Positions 1-12,147 of a stretch of 64,000 nucleotides of DNA are shown piece after piece. Source of the DNA: Siphonodentalium dalli (Eukaryota; Mollusca; Scaphopoda; Gadilida; Siphonodentaliidae); NCBI GenBank assembly GCA_032622095.1, contig CP136067.1, positions 50,201,899 to 50,265,898 on the forward strand. The letters run 5' to 3'. The stretch's first letter is position 1; each line of letters begins with the position of its first letter. The position numbers and the translations under genes were made by a program. The notes under the pieces are model-generated. The model did no database searches, was not told where the DNA came from, and saw only the letters and a list, made by a program, of their open reading frames with translations.

Positions 1-1490
1 GCTGGTGGATTGATATTACAAGAATTGTTATTTTATAATTTTAATGAGAATAACAATTAAACTAAACTGAAAGTTATTGTCTTTTGCACTGTTTGTTGGC
101 CTCGACTGAAACTATTCACTTTTTCTGGTTACTAACATTCAAGATCTGCTATCCAAAACTTGACGCCAATTCCAGTGAGTCACACATTCCATGAGTTAGG
201 CAGCACCAGTCTCCTTTATATAGTGATGTTGGTTTCTATAACATAAAATATTGTTATCGTTCTATTATAGGTTCTAATGGAGAGAGAGATGTAGATATGG
301 CTGGAAGGACAAGACTCCAAGTAATTGCACAACTGCAGTTCATTAAACACACTTGAATTTAGCGAATTGCCACATGTACAATCATTACATTCTTACAATG
401 TTACCAGCAGTTTTGTGAAGTAACACAATAATGACAATGATATTGAAAAAGATATATTGCTATGTTCGATGCACTTTCTCAGCAATGCCATGAAGAAAAT
501 CTCATTCCTGATTAACATGCAGATCAAGCAATGGTTGTTAGTTCAAATGATGTCATACTGTGCTTTTCAATTTAAACTGTGTCCATCTTGGTTATCGGAA
601 TGATTCTGGAAGAGAAAGCTCTATGGCTGAGATGATATAATTGTCTACAACAAATTAAATATGCTATATATTTTTGGAATAAATATACATGTACCATATA
701 CATGTACGATATTTAAATACTAGTACACATCTTTTCATTTAGGAATTCTGATTCCTTATTCATGCCCAATACTGACTGAACTACTAGGATCCCCTGTATA
801 TCAATTGTATACATGTACCTTACTCATATTTGAATTTGTGCAGTACTATGTTTCGCTCTATTTTAAATTCTGAGCGACTTCTAAACTTACAAATATTTTT
901 GTATAAGATGACAATTTCAGTTCTTCATTATCGCTGAAAATACTTGTGCATATTAAAGATCATCTTGACAAAAATTCCTTCAGTCTGGAATATATATGTT
1001 TATATTTTAGAAGAAATTCAACTTAAAATATCTAACCATGATTTAGCTATACACATGTGAATAATAAATGCACACTAGCGAAAAATAGTACAATGTACTG
1101 CACAAATTTAAATATGACTGAAGAATATATTCTATAATCAGGATACTTTGACCCTGAGAATGTGACAAAAGTAAAAACAGTCTATATACCACATCATATA
1201 TTTTTACTTTAGCAGATAATTGTAGTCTCTGGGATTAATATAAAAAAGTCAAATTTGTTCACCAAAAAAAGTCATTATCACTAATATTGGTATTAGTTAG
1301 TAGTTTAATCTCTTTAATATATCAACAAAAGTAGATTATATAGAAATATGTTTTTATCCCAAAAGTCATTGATTTATGGCTACATATACAGCTACATGTA
1401 CATTGTACCAGTCAGTGCTGATTGTTGATGTTACTAAAGATCTGCATGCAAAATACAATAATCATTTATGCTTATCATTATGGTACTCAC
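1..1490. other. No gene recognised
   Basis: AT-rich DNA with scattered acatgtaca-type short repeats. I found no long open frame and no convincing splice-bounded exon here. Confidence 0.5.
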
Positions 1491-1558
1491 ATTATTACAT
1501 TCTAATGATTTGTCCTGATGAGTTAACCACATCTCTCGTTCTCCATCATTAATATAGT
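1491..1558 (-). CDS. Possible internal exon of an unidentified gene
   Basis: On the minus strand a 68-nt open segment is bounded by a good acceptor (pyrimidine-rich stretch ending in CAG, just above 1558) and a good donor (GTGAGT, just below 1491). One frame reads YINDGEREMWLTHQDKSLEC followed by NN, a hydrophilic mixed composition that looks more like real protein than the surrounding AT-rich DNA. I do not recognise the family, and no neighbouring exon could be identified, so gene identity and orientation rest on this one segment. It could be a chance open stretch between cryptic sites. The hairpin MITE at 1597-1707 lies just upstream of it on the minus strand. Confidence 0.3.
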
Positions 1559-1596
1559 CTGAAAATAGAAATGTATAAAGGTAGTGAATCTCGGGG

Positions 1597-1707
1597 AGAG
1601 CTTTCTGATGAATGGCAACAAGCCACATTTCTGACTAAATCCTGAAATGTTACCCATACTTCTGCTTTGGTTAAGAGGTCGATTACTTAGGGCATTACTG
1701 TATAACT
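1597..1707. mobile_element. Half copy of hairpin MITE family A
   Basis: This matches one arm of the palindromic element seen more fully at 54906-55115, 49451-49610 and 36962-37135: a core reading GATGAATGGCAACAAGCCA and an outer end reading GGGCATTACTGTA. Only one arm is present, so the copy is truncated and could not fold on its own. Confidence 0.7.
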
Positions 1708-2729
1708 TGGCTAATTTAACCCAACATCTGCCTCACAAGTTCACAACTTATTATACTGATACTGTGACTTGTTAAATCCATCAAATTATCACTCTCTGTG
1801 AGTCCAATAGCTATTCACCTAATTAAACATTATATTTACCAGTCATGGTCCTTGCTGGTTTAAAGCATGGACACAAAACATATGTTTCAAGCATTTGTGA
1901 CCAGGAAGTAATATTTAAAACAACTATCAGTTGTGTTAATCTAACATATTCATGATTTAGGTCCAGTGCACCATTCTATGACCATACATGATGGGACAGG
2001 TCACAGGACCTCATTTTTGAAGATTTTTCAAACTCTACCCACAAGACGAGAACATTAGGGAGCCATAGCAACCATTTATTCACACAAATTATGGTTCAAT
2101 CAATGCCTAGGACATCCCCCATGCCAGAAATACAGATACAAAAATATCTGCCACAAGGGCTTCCAGTGCATCCATGCACAGTTGCATATAAATCAGAATA
2201 ATAGAGTTCACATGAATTTTGAAAGGGAAAAAACACATAGAAATCCATATACATTGATATATGGACTATATTTTGAAAGGGAAATTCATTATATGTTGAA
2301 AAATGTAAAACTTTTGTTTATACTCGCACAATGATCAGATAAATTATGTGCACTTTAGAGGTAACCTTGCACTATTATCAAGGCTAATTAACATAACCCT
2401 AGATATTTTCATGTATTTAAGATTCATCAGCCATGTTTGGGTTTCAGCCATTTCAAAATTTCAGATCTACTAGACTTATGCTTATTTTCAAACTGATTTA
2501 AGATCTTTTTAGTTCATAAATTTATTTCGGCATGTGTTGCAACAATAATAATTGGTACATGTAGCAACCTGAACATTTGTCACATGACTGATATTTAGAG
2601 AAATGTCTGTTTTCAACCTTATTTGAGCTGATTTTTGTCAAAATTTGTCTATATTTGACCCACAGTGTGCAGCGGTGTGTGTATTCCTAGAGTATGTGGG
2701 ACCCGAATTCACATTTACCAGTATTAGCT
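1708..2729. other. No gene recognised
   Basis: AT-rich sequence with stops in all frames. I see nothing assignable. Confidence 0.5.
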
Positions 2730-3002
2730 GATAAAATGGTATGACATAAATGGTATCAGTGTGGGCAATGCCGTCACTTATTATACCCTTGGCTGTCTTA
2801 AGCGAAATAATGGTTCGCTTAATAAGAGTAATCCATTCTCATGAATTAGACTGAAGCACAATTCACTCACACATAGTTCAGACATGCTCTTTCAGAATTC
2901 CGCTCAAGTTGAAACCTTTGACATAGTAGTATCTCAGTCTTTGAGTCAACTAATAGGGGAAGGCTCCACACACTGATACCATTTATGTCATACCATTTTA
3001 TC
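2730..3002. mobile_element. MITE with 34-bp perfect terminal inverted repeats
   Basis: The segments 2730-2763 and 2969-3002 are exact reverse complements (GATAAAATGGTATGACATAA onward). The 205-bp interior has no open frame. Size and structure fit a miniature inverted-repeat transposable element. I could not define a target-site duplication, so the superfamily is open. Confidence 0.75.
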
Positions 3003-4935
3003 CAATGTGAGAGAGGTAAAACAAACAATGGTGGTTAAGGGTAACTGAATTATGATTTACCATAATACAATGATACTTCAGAGCAATATATTTATGCTTA
3101 AAGCTTAATTGAATTGTTTTATCATAATTAGCTTATATCAGTAAATGTGCATTAACTTTGCATATACTCTGGAATTTTTTTTCAACTGGTACCTATATCT
3201 TTCCAATTGTTGGAAAATTAAAAACTGAAACCCCTTTATTGGAGGATGTGTTAACATTTATTAACTGACTATGCTTAGCATATATGATTTATGCAGCACA
3301 ATAAATTAGCTTATCCTGAAGCATGATTGGGTTCTTCGGCTATCTTACCTCAGGTATAATGGTATAAGCTGATGCAAAGATTGTAGGCGGAGCAGGGGGA
3401 TGGGGGTAGTCAAAAATTTGCAGGAAGGAATGAATTTTTTTTTGCATCTGGCATTTTCGGGGACCCATCACCACCAAACCTGCAAAACCAATGTTTTTTA
3501 CTCCCAATTTGTTTACATCCACCTCCCAAATTTCACTAAATTTGGTTCAAAACTGAATAAAGCTGTACTGATATTACTCATATGACTGGGAATGATCTAT
3601 TTCATTTAGTTCAAATAACAGTTTAACCTGTTTCAGAAGCTGTTTTGATGGAAATAAACATAGTCACATCACTCTATCAGACTTGGGTACTTTAGGTCTT
3701 GCCAGAGATCATCTTAGTTGATAGACAAGCAAAAAAAATTTAATTTTTTTTTTTTTTAAATTTAGGTCCCAATTCATATCATAACAAGATGCAAAACATT
3801 TATATATTTATATATATTGACATAAGAAATTTAAGTTTACAAAAAGTTTTTAAGTTTAACAGTTGGAATCATACTGTAAAGTATGTTTGGCTTTATCTAG
3901 CTTTCATCTGTGAAAACTTCAAATAATTTGAGTTCAGGTACCGGTATGTTATCATTCAGCGTTCAGACTTCAGTATTTCAATCAAATACAGCACAGGAAC
4001 ATTAACAATTTGATCAAATCAACCTGGTTATCAAGTGGGATCTCATAATACCAAATGAAAAATTAACATAGAGATTAGTACCATATATAGTCATTACTAC
4101 CTTAATACATGTACATTGTTTCTGTACTACATGTACATGTAGTATTTCTGTACTACATGTCCTACATGTACATGTAGTATATTATGTACGGTATGTGTCT
4201 CACTTGAATTTTATAAAATAGCCTATTTATGAATTAGAGTGATAATAGCAAGTCTCATTTCAAGCAGGATAAGCATAATCCATTGAACCAAAAGATATCT
4301 GACAATAACTTATAAGCATTTCCAATCCATACATATATAAAAAAGTTCCAAAGTTATACTTGAGAAACTTGATCAAATTGGCCTCTCAGTAAAATTCAAA
4401 ATACTAACTCAAAGAGCCTTAGATTAGCTCTAAATGCAATGGAATTTCAAAACATTTCCAGGGGGAAAACCCCCACCATCATCAGGGGGTCACCATTCTC
4501 AAGCATTCCTTCGCTCAGGCCTTCAGGTTATGCCTTCGGCATATCATTGCCCAAAAACAGGTGTCCCCCAAAAATACCTAGATCCTTCACTGAATGTGGA
4601 GGAGAAGGTGGTGTTGTGAAGCCATCCTTATGAGATCGGTACAAGACAGTCACTCCAATATGTGAACAGTGCAGTGGTGCTGGACTGACTCCAGTTGTCG
4701 CCAGACCATATGGGAAATATCAGGATTATCAAAGACTATATTAGTATATAGACTAGTATATCTGTAAATAAGCATCTGTAAGATTGAATATTATTCAGCT
4801 ATTTATAAAGATACTGGAAAAAAAAAAGTTAAGCCTACCTACCTACCCTAATTTTTTTTAGCTTGTTAGCGGAAACAAAGGTATTTTTTTTTTTAGGCCT
4901 TAGCGACATCAAGACAAGTTTATTTATTTAAGTTT
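3003..4935. other. No gene; dispersed repeats
   Basis: Unassigned DNA. Around 4112-4180 there is a run of overlapping ACATGTACATGTA-type repeats. Around 4440-4640 is a G/C-rich segment (runs of CCCCC and GGGGG) resembling decayed dispersed-repeat sequence; its short open frames overlap each other and show no domain. Confidence 0.45.
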
Positions 4936-6072
4936 TACGTTTCTGGAAGGTTCTTTTGTAATAGTGTGGTGAAGGAATTTTTTCACCCCACCGTCCCATA
5001 TGCAAAAAGACATAGATTAATGTCATCTCCACTGCACTAAGGGCCATATGAGGTCCCAGTACCATACATATGGTGTTTTTGTTGTTATAAATACTCAAAA
5101 TGTGTTTTAAACTGTTACAAATGTCAAATAAGTGCTCAAAGTAAAACATTTGCATGGGTCACCCACCCCGAAATACCTTCCTGTAAATTTCGTATTACAC
5201 CCCTCCCCCCCCCCCCCCCGGTATATAATATCTGCCATTGAAAGATTCTACTGGTATGCAGACAATATATGTGGTTGCATCAATTTCAGCTTGAGGGGAG
5301 CTCTATGGGAGTGTAATTATTTATGTATAAGCATAACTAATTTACATTTATGTATAATTGATCTACACTTAAGCATATTTTATTTACCCTCATTTCTCAA
5401 GCATTTTCACATTGATCATTTATTTACGCTTAAGCCCTAATTGCCTATTTACGGCCATGGAAATGGTATATATCTGTGCAGGAGATGTCCCTTTAATAAA
5501 ATATACTACAGCTCTGGGAGTGAGGCACTTATTAGGACACCAGGGACAGAAATTTTCTTCAACTATTGAGTCTGTATGGGGCTACTACTTTGGGCCCATG
5601 ATAATATACTATGAGATTGACTCAAATCAGTCACAATCAGAGGGAAGTAAGGGAGAGCAAGTTTGGTATTTAATTGTTAGACGCATATTTGTACTTGAGT
5701 GCAAATGATTTATGCTTAAGTGCAAATATTTGCAAATAAATAATAAATATGAAAGCCCCCCCCCCCCCCCCCCCCGCCCATCATTTCAGCCCCAGGGGAG
5801 TTTTGAGATCTGGAATTTGATTTATGCTTAAGTGTATGGGAGGCCAAATTCACATTTAATAATTAATTTCTGCTTAAGCACAATCAATTGCACTTAACAC
5901 TTGAGCGTAATCAATTGTGCTTAAGTGCAATTAATTGAGCTTAAGCGCAAATAATTACGCTTCAGTGCAATCATTGCGCTTATGCGCAATTCATGGTTAT
6001 AGGTAACTAAACACCCCTGGTGAATAAATAGGTTTCTCCATAACTTAGCATTAACTCCTATTGACATATCAC
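4936..6072. repeat. Copy 1 of a 1.14-kb tandem duplication
   Basis: This unit is repeated head to tail at 6075-7208 with a period of 1139 bp and very high identity. The differences are mainly in poly-C tracts (near 5205 and 5756 here, 6339 and 6900 in copy 2). Short open frames in both copies are broken at different points by those tracts, so I do not treat them as genes. The unit contains the palindromic motif array described separately. Confidence 0.9.
5869..5995. repeat. Array of ~22-bp palindromic motifs (copy 1)
   Basis: A series of imperfect palindromes close to TTGCGCTTAAGCGCAA, each centred on CTTAAG or a one-base variant and separated by a few A/T bases, gives a spacing near 22 bp. 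The same array recurs in copy 2 (6956-7130) and, with the most regular units, at 8176-8345. The regular spacing of self-complementary sites resembles a binding-site array, but no function is known to me. Confidence 0.7.
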
Positions 6073-6074
6073 CA

Positions 6075-7208
6075 TACGTTTCTGGAAGGTTCTTTTGTAA
6101 TAGTGTGGTGAAGGAATTTTTTCACCCCACCGTCCCATATGCAAAAAGACATAGATTAATGTCATCTCCACTGCACTAAGGGCCATATGAGGTCCCAGTA
6201 CCATACATATGGTGTTTTTGTTGTTATAAATACTCAAAATGTGTTTTAAACTGTTACAAATGTCAAATAAGTGCTCAAAGTAAAACATTTGCATGGGTCA
6301 CCCACCCCGAAATACCTTCCTGTAAATTTCGTATTACACCCCCCCCCCCCCCCCCCCCCCCCCGGGTATATAATATCTGCCATTGAAAGATTCTACTGGT
6401 ATGCAGACAATATATGTGGTTGCATCAATTTCAGCTTGAGGGGAGCTCTATGGGAGTGTAATTATTTATGTATAAGCATAACTAATTTACATTTATGTAT
6501 AATTGATCTACACTTAACATATTTTATTTACCCTCATTTCTCAAGCATTTTCACATTGATCATTTATTTACGCTTAAGCCCTAATTGCCTATTTACGGCC
6601 ATGGAAATGGTATATATCTGTGCAGGAGATGTCCCTTTAATAAAATATACTACAGCTCTGGGAGTGAGGCACTTATTAGGACACCAGGGACAGAAATTTT
6701 CTTCAACTATTGAGTCTGTATGGGGCTACTACTTTGGGCCCATGATAATATACTATGAGATTGACTCAAATCAGTCACAATCAGAGGGAAGTAAGGGAGA
6801 GCAAGTTTGGTATTTAATTGTTAGACGCATATTTGTACTTGAGTGCAAATGATTTATGCTTAAGTGCAAATATTTGCAAATAAATAATAAATATGAAAGC
6901 CCCCCCCCCGCCCATCATTTCAGCCCCAGGGGAGTTTTGAGATCTGGAATTTGATTTATGCTTAAGTGTATGGGAGGCCAAATTCACATTTAATAATTAA
7001 TTTCTGCTTAAGCACAATCAATTGCACTTAACACTTGAGCGTAATCAATTGTGCTTAAGTGCAATTAATTGCGCTTAAGCGCAAATAATTACGCTTCAGT
7101 GCAATCATTGCGCTTATGCGCAATTCATGGTTATAGGTAACTAAACACCCCTGGTGAATAAATAGGTTTCTCCATAACTTAGCATTAACTCCTATTGACA
7201 TATCACCT
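6075..7208. repeat. Copy 2 of the 1.14-kb tandem duplication
   Basis: Direct head-to-tail copy of 4936-6072, ending at the same sequence (CCTATTGACATATCACC). The 193-residue open frame at 6271-6852 exists only because a poly-C tract changed length relative to copy 1; this argues that it is not a protein-coding gene. Confidence 0.9.
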
Positions 7209-8160
7209 CTTGGTTTCATTGGTTTGGATGGGTAGGGAGCTAGCCCAACTTCTTTATCAAAATGGCTGACTCGCAATAGTATCACCTTCTGTTTTAGTTG
7301 GAGCGACTCGTGATAGCATTATAATATCTTCAGTATATATTAGTTATTCTGTATTAGTCGGGGCGACTTTGATTTTCCTCAATTTTCGAGTATACAGGCA
7401 CACCATATGAGGGAAGCAAGCCCTCGTGGAACTATATGACCATGGCAATACTATAGATTTGTGCAATAAAAAGAACTAGAGCTCGAGGACTGAGACACCA
7501 AAGCTCCAGGAATGAGACACCAATCTTTTTTGACAGGGATGCTGATAATATGAAAATAGGGTTATTTCCTCTGATTTAAGTCAATAAGTAAACCATATGA
7601 GGTAAGCAAGCCCTCATGCAGTGACACCACATGCATGCTATAGTATATGACCATAGTAAGGGCCCAAATCTGTGCAATAATACATTAAAAAACATCATAC
7701 AAAAAATTACTAGAGTTCTGGGAAGGAGACATAAATTCTTTGGATAGATGGATGCTAATATGTAATTAGGGATTATCCTTGTTGAACACACACTCACAGT
7801 TGACTGTTGAGTACTCAGGCTAATTAAAACAGGTTAAAATTAGCCCAATGCTCCTCTTGTGTTGCTAGTTGATACACCAGGTCATGCCAATAATTTATGG
7901 GTAAGTTAGATAGTAGTAACCCTTAATTCCCTTTTTATGGCCATGGAAATGGTATATATCTGTGCAGGAGATATCCCTTTAATAAAATATACTAGAGCTC
8001 TGGGAGTGAGACACCAATTCCTGGGACACCACTGACCAGGGACAGAGATGCTGACATGGATATATGTTTTTTCTTCAACTTCGAGTCTGTATGGGGCTAT
8101 TACTATGGGCCCATCATAATTTACTATGAGATGGACTCAATCATTCACAATCAGAGGGAA
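7209..8160. repeat. Diverged modules related to the 1.14-kb repeat
   Basis: Segments around 7400-7530, 7590-7760 and 7935-8160 repeat pieces of the duplicated unit (GGTATATATCTGTGCAGGAG, a TCTGGGAGTGAG block, GAGTCTGTATGGGGCTA) with many substitutions and gaps. They look like older rounds of duplication of the same module. No gene is visible. Confidence 0.65.
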
Positions 8161-8175
8161 GTAAGGGAGTGCTAG

Positions 8176-8345
8176 GTATTTGCGCTTAACCGCAAATGAT
8201 TTGCGCTTTAAGAGCAAATAAATTGATAGACACATATTTGCGCTTTAGTGCAAATGATTTGTGCTTAAGGGCAAATTGTTTTGTGCTTAAGGGCAAATTG
8301 TTTTATGCTTAAGCGCAAATGATTTGCGCTTAAGCGCAAATAAAT
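8176..8345. repeat. Array of ~22-bp palindromic motifs (copy 3)
   Basis: About seven consecutive near-palindromes with consensus TTTGCGCTTAAGCGCAAA lie at roughly 21-24 bp spacing. The last two units are close to perfect. This is the cleanest version of the array also present at 5869-5995 and 6956-7130. Confidence 0.8.
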
Positions 8346-8876
8346 AATAAATGTGAAAAGGGCCTCCCATACTGGCCATAGTCCCATAGTTGCCCACTTG
8401 CGATCAACTTCGCCTCAAAATTATGGACTTACATGTATTGTGCAGATAAAATACTGTTAATCAATTAGAGAACTTATATATTTGATTTTCCGTTGATAGT
8501 AACTAGCCCATCTGAGAATAACTTTTGGAAACTCAATGTGGGAAAAAAAAAATCCACCCCTACTATTATTTGGACCTGCATGTATTTAAAGGTACTCAAC
8601 CCGATAAAACTCCTCTCAATTACTATTTCAATGGCTTCGGGGGTCAAAAATATTTGATTCGAGTCGAGGAAGTCACCCATCAAAGCTCAGATTTGTTAGA
8701 TATCGATTTTAGAAATCTATTATTTTTCATTATCGGGAATACTATCTGGCCCAGAACTCAGTCAAAATTGCGTTAAAATTACCACTTGATTTTAGTGTTA
8801 TTACGCCACCTAGTGTGGTGTTACTTGCATTTGGTTTTTTTATATCGCATGGAGTACAGGGCGAATGTATTCTTGG

Positions 8877-9349
8877 AGATTGTTTGTACCTTACTCAATC
8901 GTACCGATATAATCACGTAGATGCCGAAATTGTAAAGTTAACGCCAGCGGTGTATAATACGTTTATGAAAATATGATAAATCCTATCGATAGAGTCAGGA
9001 CAGGCTCAAATTGTAAACTTAAAGTCACCGGTGTAATAATATGTTGTTGAAAATATAAATAATCTGATAGCCTGAAAATATTGTATAACCTATTGGGAGC
9101 CCATAATAAATGGGAATAACCTATTGGGAGCCCCTTCTGTATTTTATGGAGATTGTTTGTACCTTACTGAATCGTACCGATATAATCACGTAGATGCCGA
9201 AGTTGTAAAGTTAACGCCACTGGTGTATAATATGTTTATGATAAATCGTATCGATAGAGTGAGGACAGGCTCAAATTGTAAACTTAAAGTCGAAAATATA
9301 AATAATCTGATAGCCTGAAAACATTGTATAACCTGTTGGGAGCCCCCTG
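8877..9349. repeat. Two-copy tandem repeat, period about 273 bp
   Basis: The block beginning GATTGTTTGTACCTTACT and running through AATAATCTGATAGCCTGAAAA occurs twice in direct orientation (from about 8877 and from 9151). Copy 2 lacks a short internal piece. Short open frames differ between copies, so no coding role is supported. Confidence 0.85.
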
Positions 9350-9762
9350 GTGTAGTGAACTGAATTATGGGTAATTTTAATTGGAGTGCGCATGTCTGTT
9401 TTTTTTGTAGTAACGGCCATCTTTTATTTTCTGCATGCGCAGTCTATATGCGTTCTTTTGGGGAAATTCGCTATTTTGGTTAAGTGAAACAATGGTATGA
9501 GTTCAATGTTTGTTTGTATATAAGAAAGTATATTGAATTTTGGAGGCCGACAATTGTATCTATTTGAAGATTAAAAGTTGCTTGTGTGTATTTAGCTGTG
9601 CATGGTTCGTTAATTAGGCCAGCCTATTGTCATATTAGAACGTCTCCAATAACATACAACCTCTCTGCAGTTAACATTGTGAATTTGGCAACAGTCCAAG
9701 CAGGCCCTCTAATGGAGCACTGTGAATTTGGCAACAGTCCAAGACACGTGGGGTATATATAG

Positions 9763-9904
9763 AATACACACGTAGTGTTTCTGAATACCAAATTTACACC
9801 ACGAGTGGGATTGATGGTTTACCACACGAGCTTTAGCGAGTGTGGTAAATCATCAATCCCACGAGTGGTGTAAATTTGGTATTCAGAAACACTACGTGTG
9901 TATT
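9763..9904. repeat. 142-bp near-perfect hairpin
   Basis: The two halves, meeting near 9833, are reverse complements with about one mismatch over roughly 65 bp (outer ends AATACACACGTAGTG and CACTACGTGTGTATT; loop around GAGCTTTAGCGAG). Outside it, ACCATGAC near 9914 and GTCATGGT near 10671 form a further inverted pair, so the hairpin may be one end of a ~0.8-kb fold-back element. Confidence 0.85.
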
Positions 9905-11437
9905 TTGTTTATACCATGACCGGTACAGGAGCAACAACTGCTATGAAATCGAAATAAACCCACTTAAATTAGGATGATTCTGTCGCACCATTCACAATAA
10001 TCCCCGTTGTGTTCCCCACACTTGGCCGTACATCGACGTACACTATCACAGCTGATCAGGCGTATTGATACATTGAATTAGGTCAACATTCAATTGTACG
10101 AATATGGTATCATTGTAGCCAATTCACAATAAACTGTAATCATGATGAAACCGCCATAAATAAACAACATGAATATATATATGGGAATACGAATTTAATG
10201 AATATAAATATAACACATTGCGGGAACTTTTTTTTCTCCGCCGTACAGTGAACAGGAAACCACGAAAGTCATTTTGAAATCCACCGTTTGTTGTTCGAGT
10301 TTTTTACGTCTATTTCTTGAAATATATGTTCAATTTGTTGATCTGGATGTGATTTCCACGGAAATAACTGTTCGTTTTTATCGCATTAGTGAGTATAATA
10401 TTCAATTGAATCGAAAGTATCAAATTGTTTTCATCGCGAGGCGCTACATTTTAAAAATAGAGTGATTTTGATCGAGGTCATGGAAGGTTAATGAAAGGTC
10501 AACTCGGATGTAGTTCTACTATGGGTATAAACTTTAACCATTGAAATGCCATTAAAACGTGTTACCCACAGTAGAAACGTGTTACCCACGGTCGGACTCC
10601 TGTTCACACACAGTAGGGTGTACAGCACAAATATATTATATAGCATGTTTGTACACAGTACAATAGGGAGTCATGGTATAAAATAACTGAACACCTGTGG
10701 CCAACTTGATCTCCAGAATGTTTTTAAGTGGAAGGGACAGTGTAGTGGGGTGGGGGTGGAAGTTAGATTTTGAGTGTGTATGATTCACAACTTTTGTAAA
10801 AAAAAGTTAATGCACATGTAGTTGGAAATTTCATACATTATTACACTACAACATAAAGGTTAAAATACATGGTTACCATTGCCTGGTATCCCAACTAGTA
10901 ATTATTGTCCCCATTATGATGGGGACGGGGATCGAATGATGGAGGTATTTTGAGGGGGGTGGGAGTCACAACTGTTATAAAGAATTTTAACAGTTGGAAA
11001 TTTCATACATGATTACACTAACTTTTTGTCCCCATTTATTTTACTGCTGTCTTGTTTGTTACTGTATTCCTGATATGGAAATAATAAAGAGCATTTATTA
11101 CGCCACCTGTGGTGTATCTAGCTGCTGAGATTTTGATATTGCGTGGTGGACAGGGCGAATGCATTGTGGGGCTTTTATTTATAGAGTTGGAAATTCCGTT
11201 TATTTAAAAGTCGGAACTACGCGACCAGTAGCCCAAGTCCAGTAAAACGGTTCGTTATAGGTGCTGGTTGTTATTGTTATTTTAACGGAATTCTGAGTTG
11301 GTCATTCGCGAAACCAATATATTTATATTCTATAATTAAAACCGTGGGTATATAATATATGATCCTCTTTATGGATATTGTAGGAAGGTAAATTTAGCTA
11401 AAGCGGTGGGATATCTTGCAAGACAACACATTTCGGT

Positions 11438-12147
11438 TTGCGCTATAACGGCTCAATGTTTTAAGGTGTTACACAACGTCTGATAAAAAGAGTTCTATCG
11501 GGAATATTCACACTATTTTTTCAGAGAACATGCATAGAGTAAACATAGTCCTATCGGACTATCGTAAAGTAGTTCCGTTTAATTCGGGATTAATTAACCC
11601 TCAGACTGCCGAAACTGCCGACAATAAATTCGCTTGTTCGTGTCCGCCGAAAATCAAACTTGCCTGTTTAGAGGTCCCATTTTCGTGGCTAATGGTGATA
11701 GAATCACAATTTTTCAGTCAAATTCATGGATAAATTACATTACACTTAATCGGCTTATGTCCGCGGCCATAAACCTGCGTTTTGATAACAATTTATTTGA
11801 GACAAACTGTTGTGCGGGTATCAGTCGGCGCTTATCGGTTGAAGTTATTATGATCGTGCAGCCTGCGCGTGCAACAAGTGTTCAAATACAACAGAAGAAA
11901 AAAATACTATGTCAAATAAATAACGTCATCAATGGACAGACAAGTTTCATTTCCGCGGGACACGAAAAAGCGAATTTAATGTCGTCAGTTTCGGCAGTCT
12001 GAGGGGTTTAATTAATCTCCTTTACGATATCCCGATAGGACTATATTTACACTATGTTCTCTGAAAAAAAATGGTGTGAATATTCCCGATAGAACTATTT
12101 TTATCAGACGTTTTGTAACACATTAAAACATTGAGCAGTTAGCGCAA
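11438..12147. mobile_element. Fold-back element with ~220-bp inverted arms
   Basis: The left arm (11438 to about 11668) and right arm (about 11931 to 12147) are inverted copies with moderate divergence; shared blocks include TTCTATCGGGAATATTCACA and CTCAGACTGCCGAAACTG. The loop of about 260 bp has no conserved frame. It is nested in the TTAA-flanked element. Confidence 0.8.

Noticed and set aside
1840-1930. Minus-strand segment with MLETYVLCPCFKPARTM reading before a GTAAAT donor
   Set aside because: The acceptor is weak, and GACCAGGAAGTAAT-type context looks like a dispersed repeat; support is insufficient for an exon.
6271-6852. 193-codon open frame in the tandem repeat
   Set aside because: The other copy of the repeat breaks it by poly-C length; its composition shows no domain.
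5869-8345. CRISPR-like array from the regular 22-bp motif
   Set aside because: Units are self-palindromic with 4-8 bp A/T linkers, no unique spacers, and the genome is eukaryotic.
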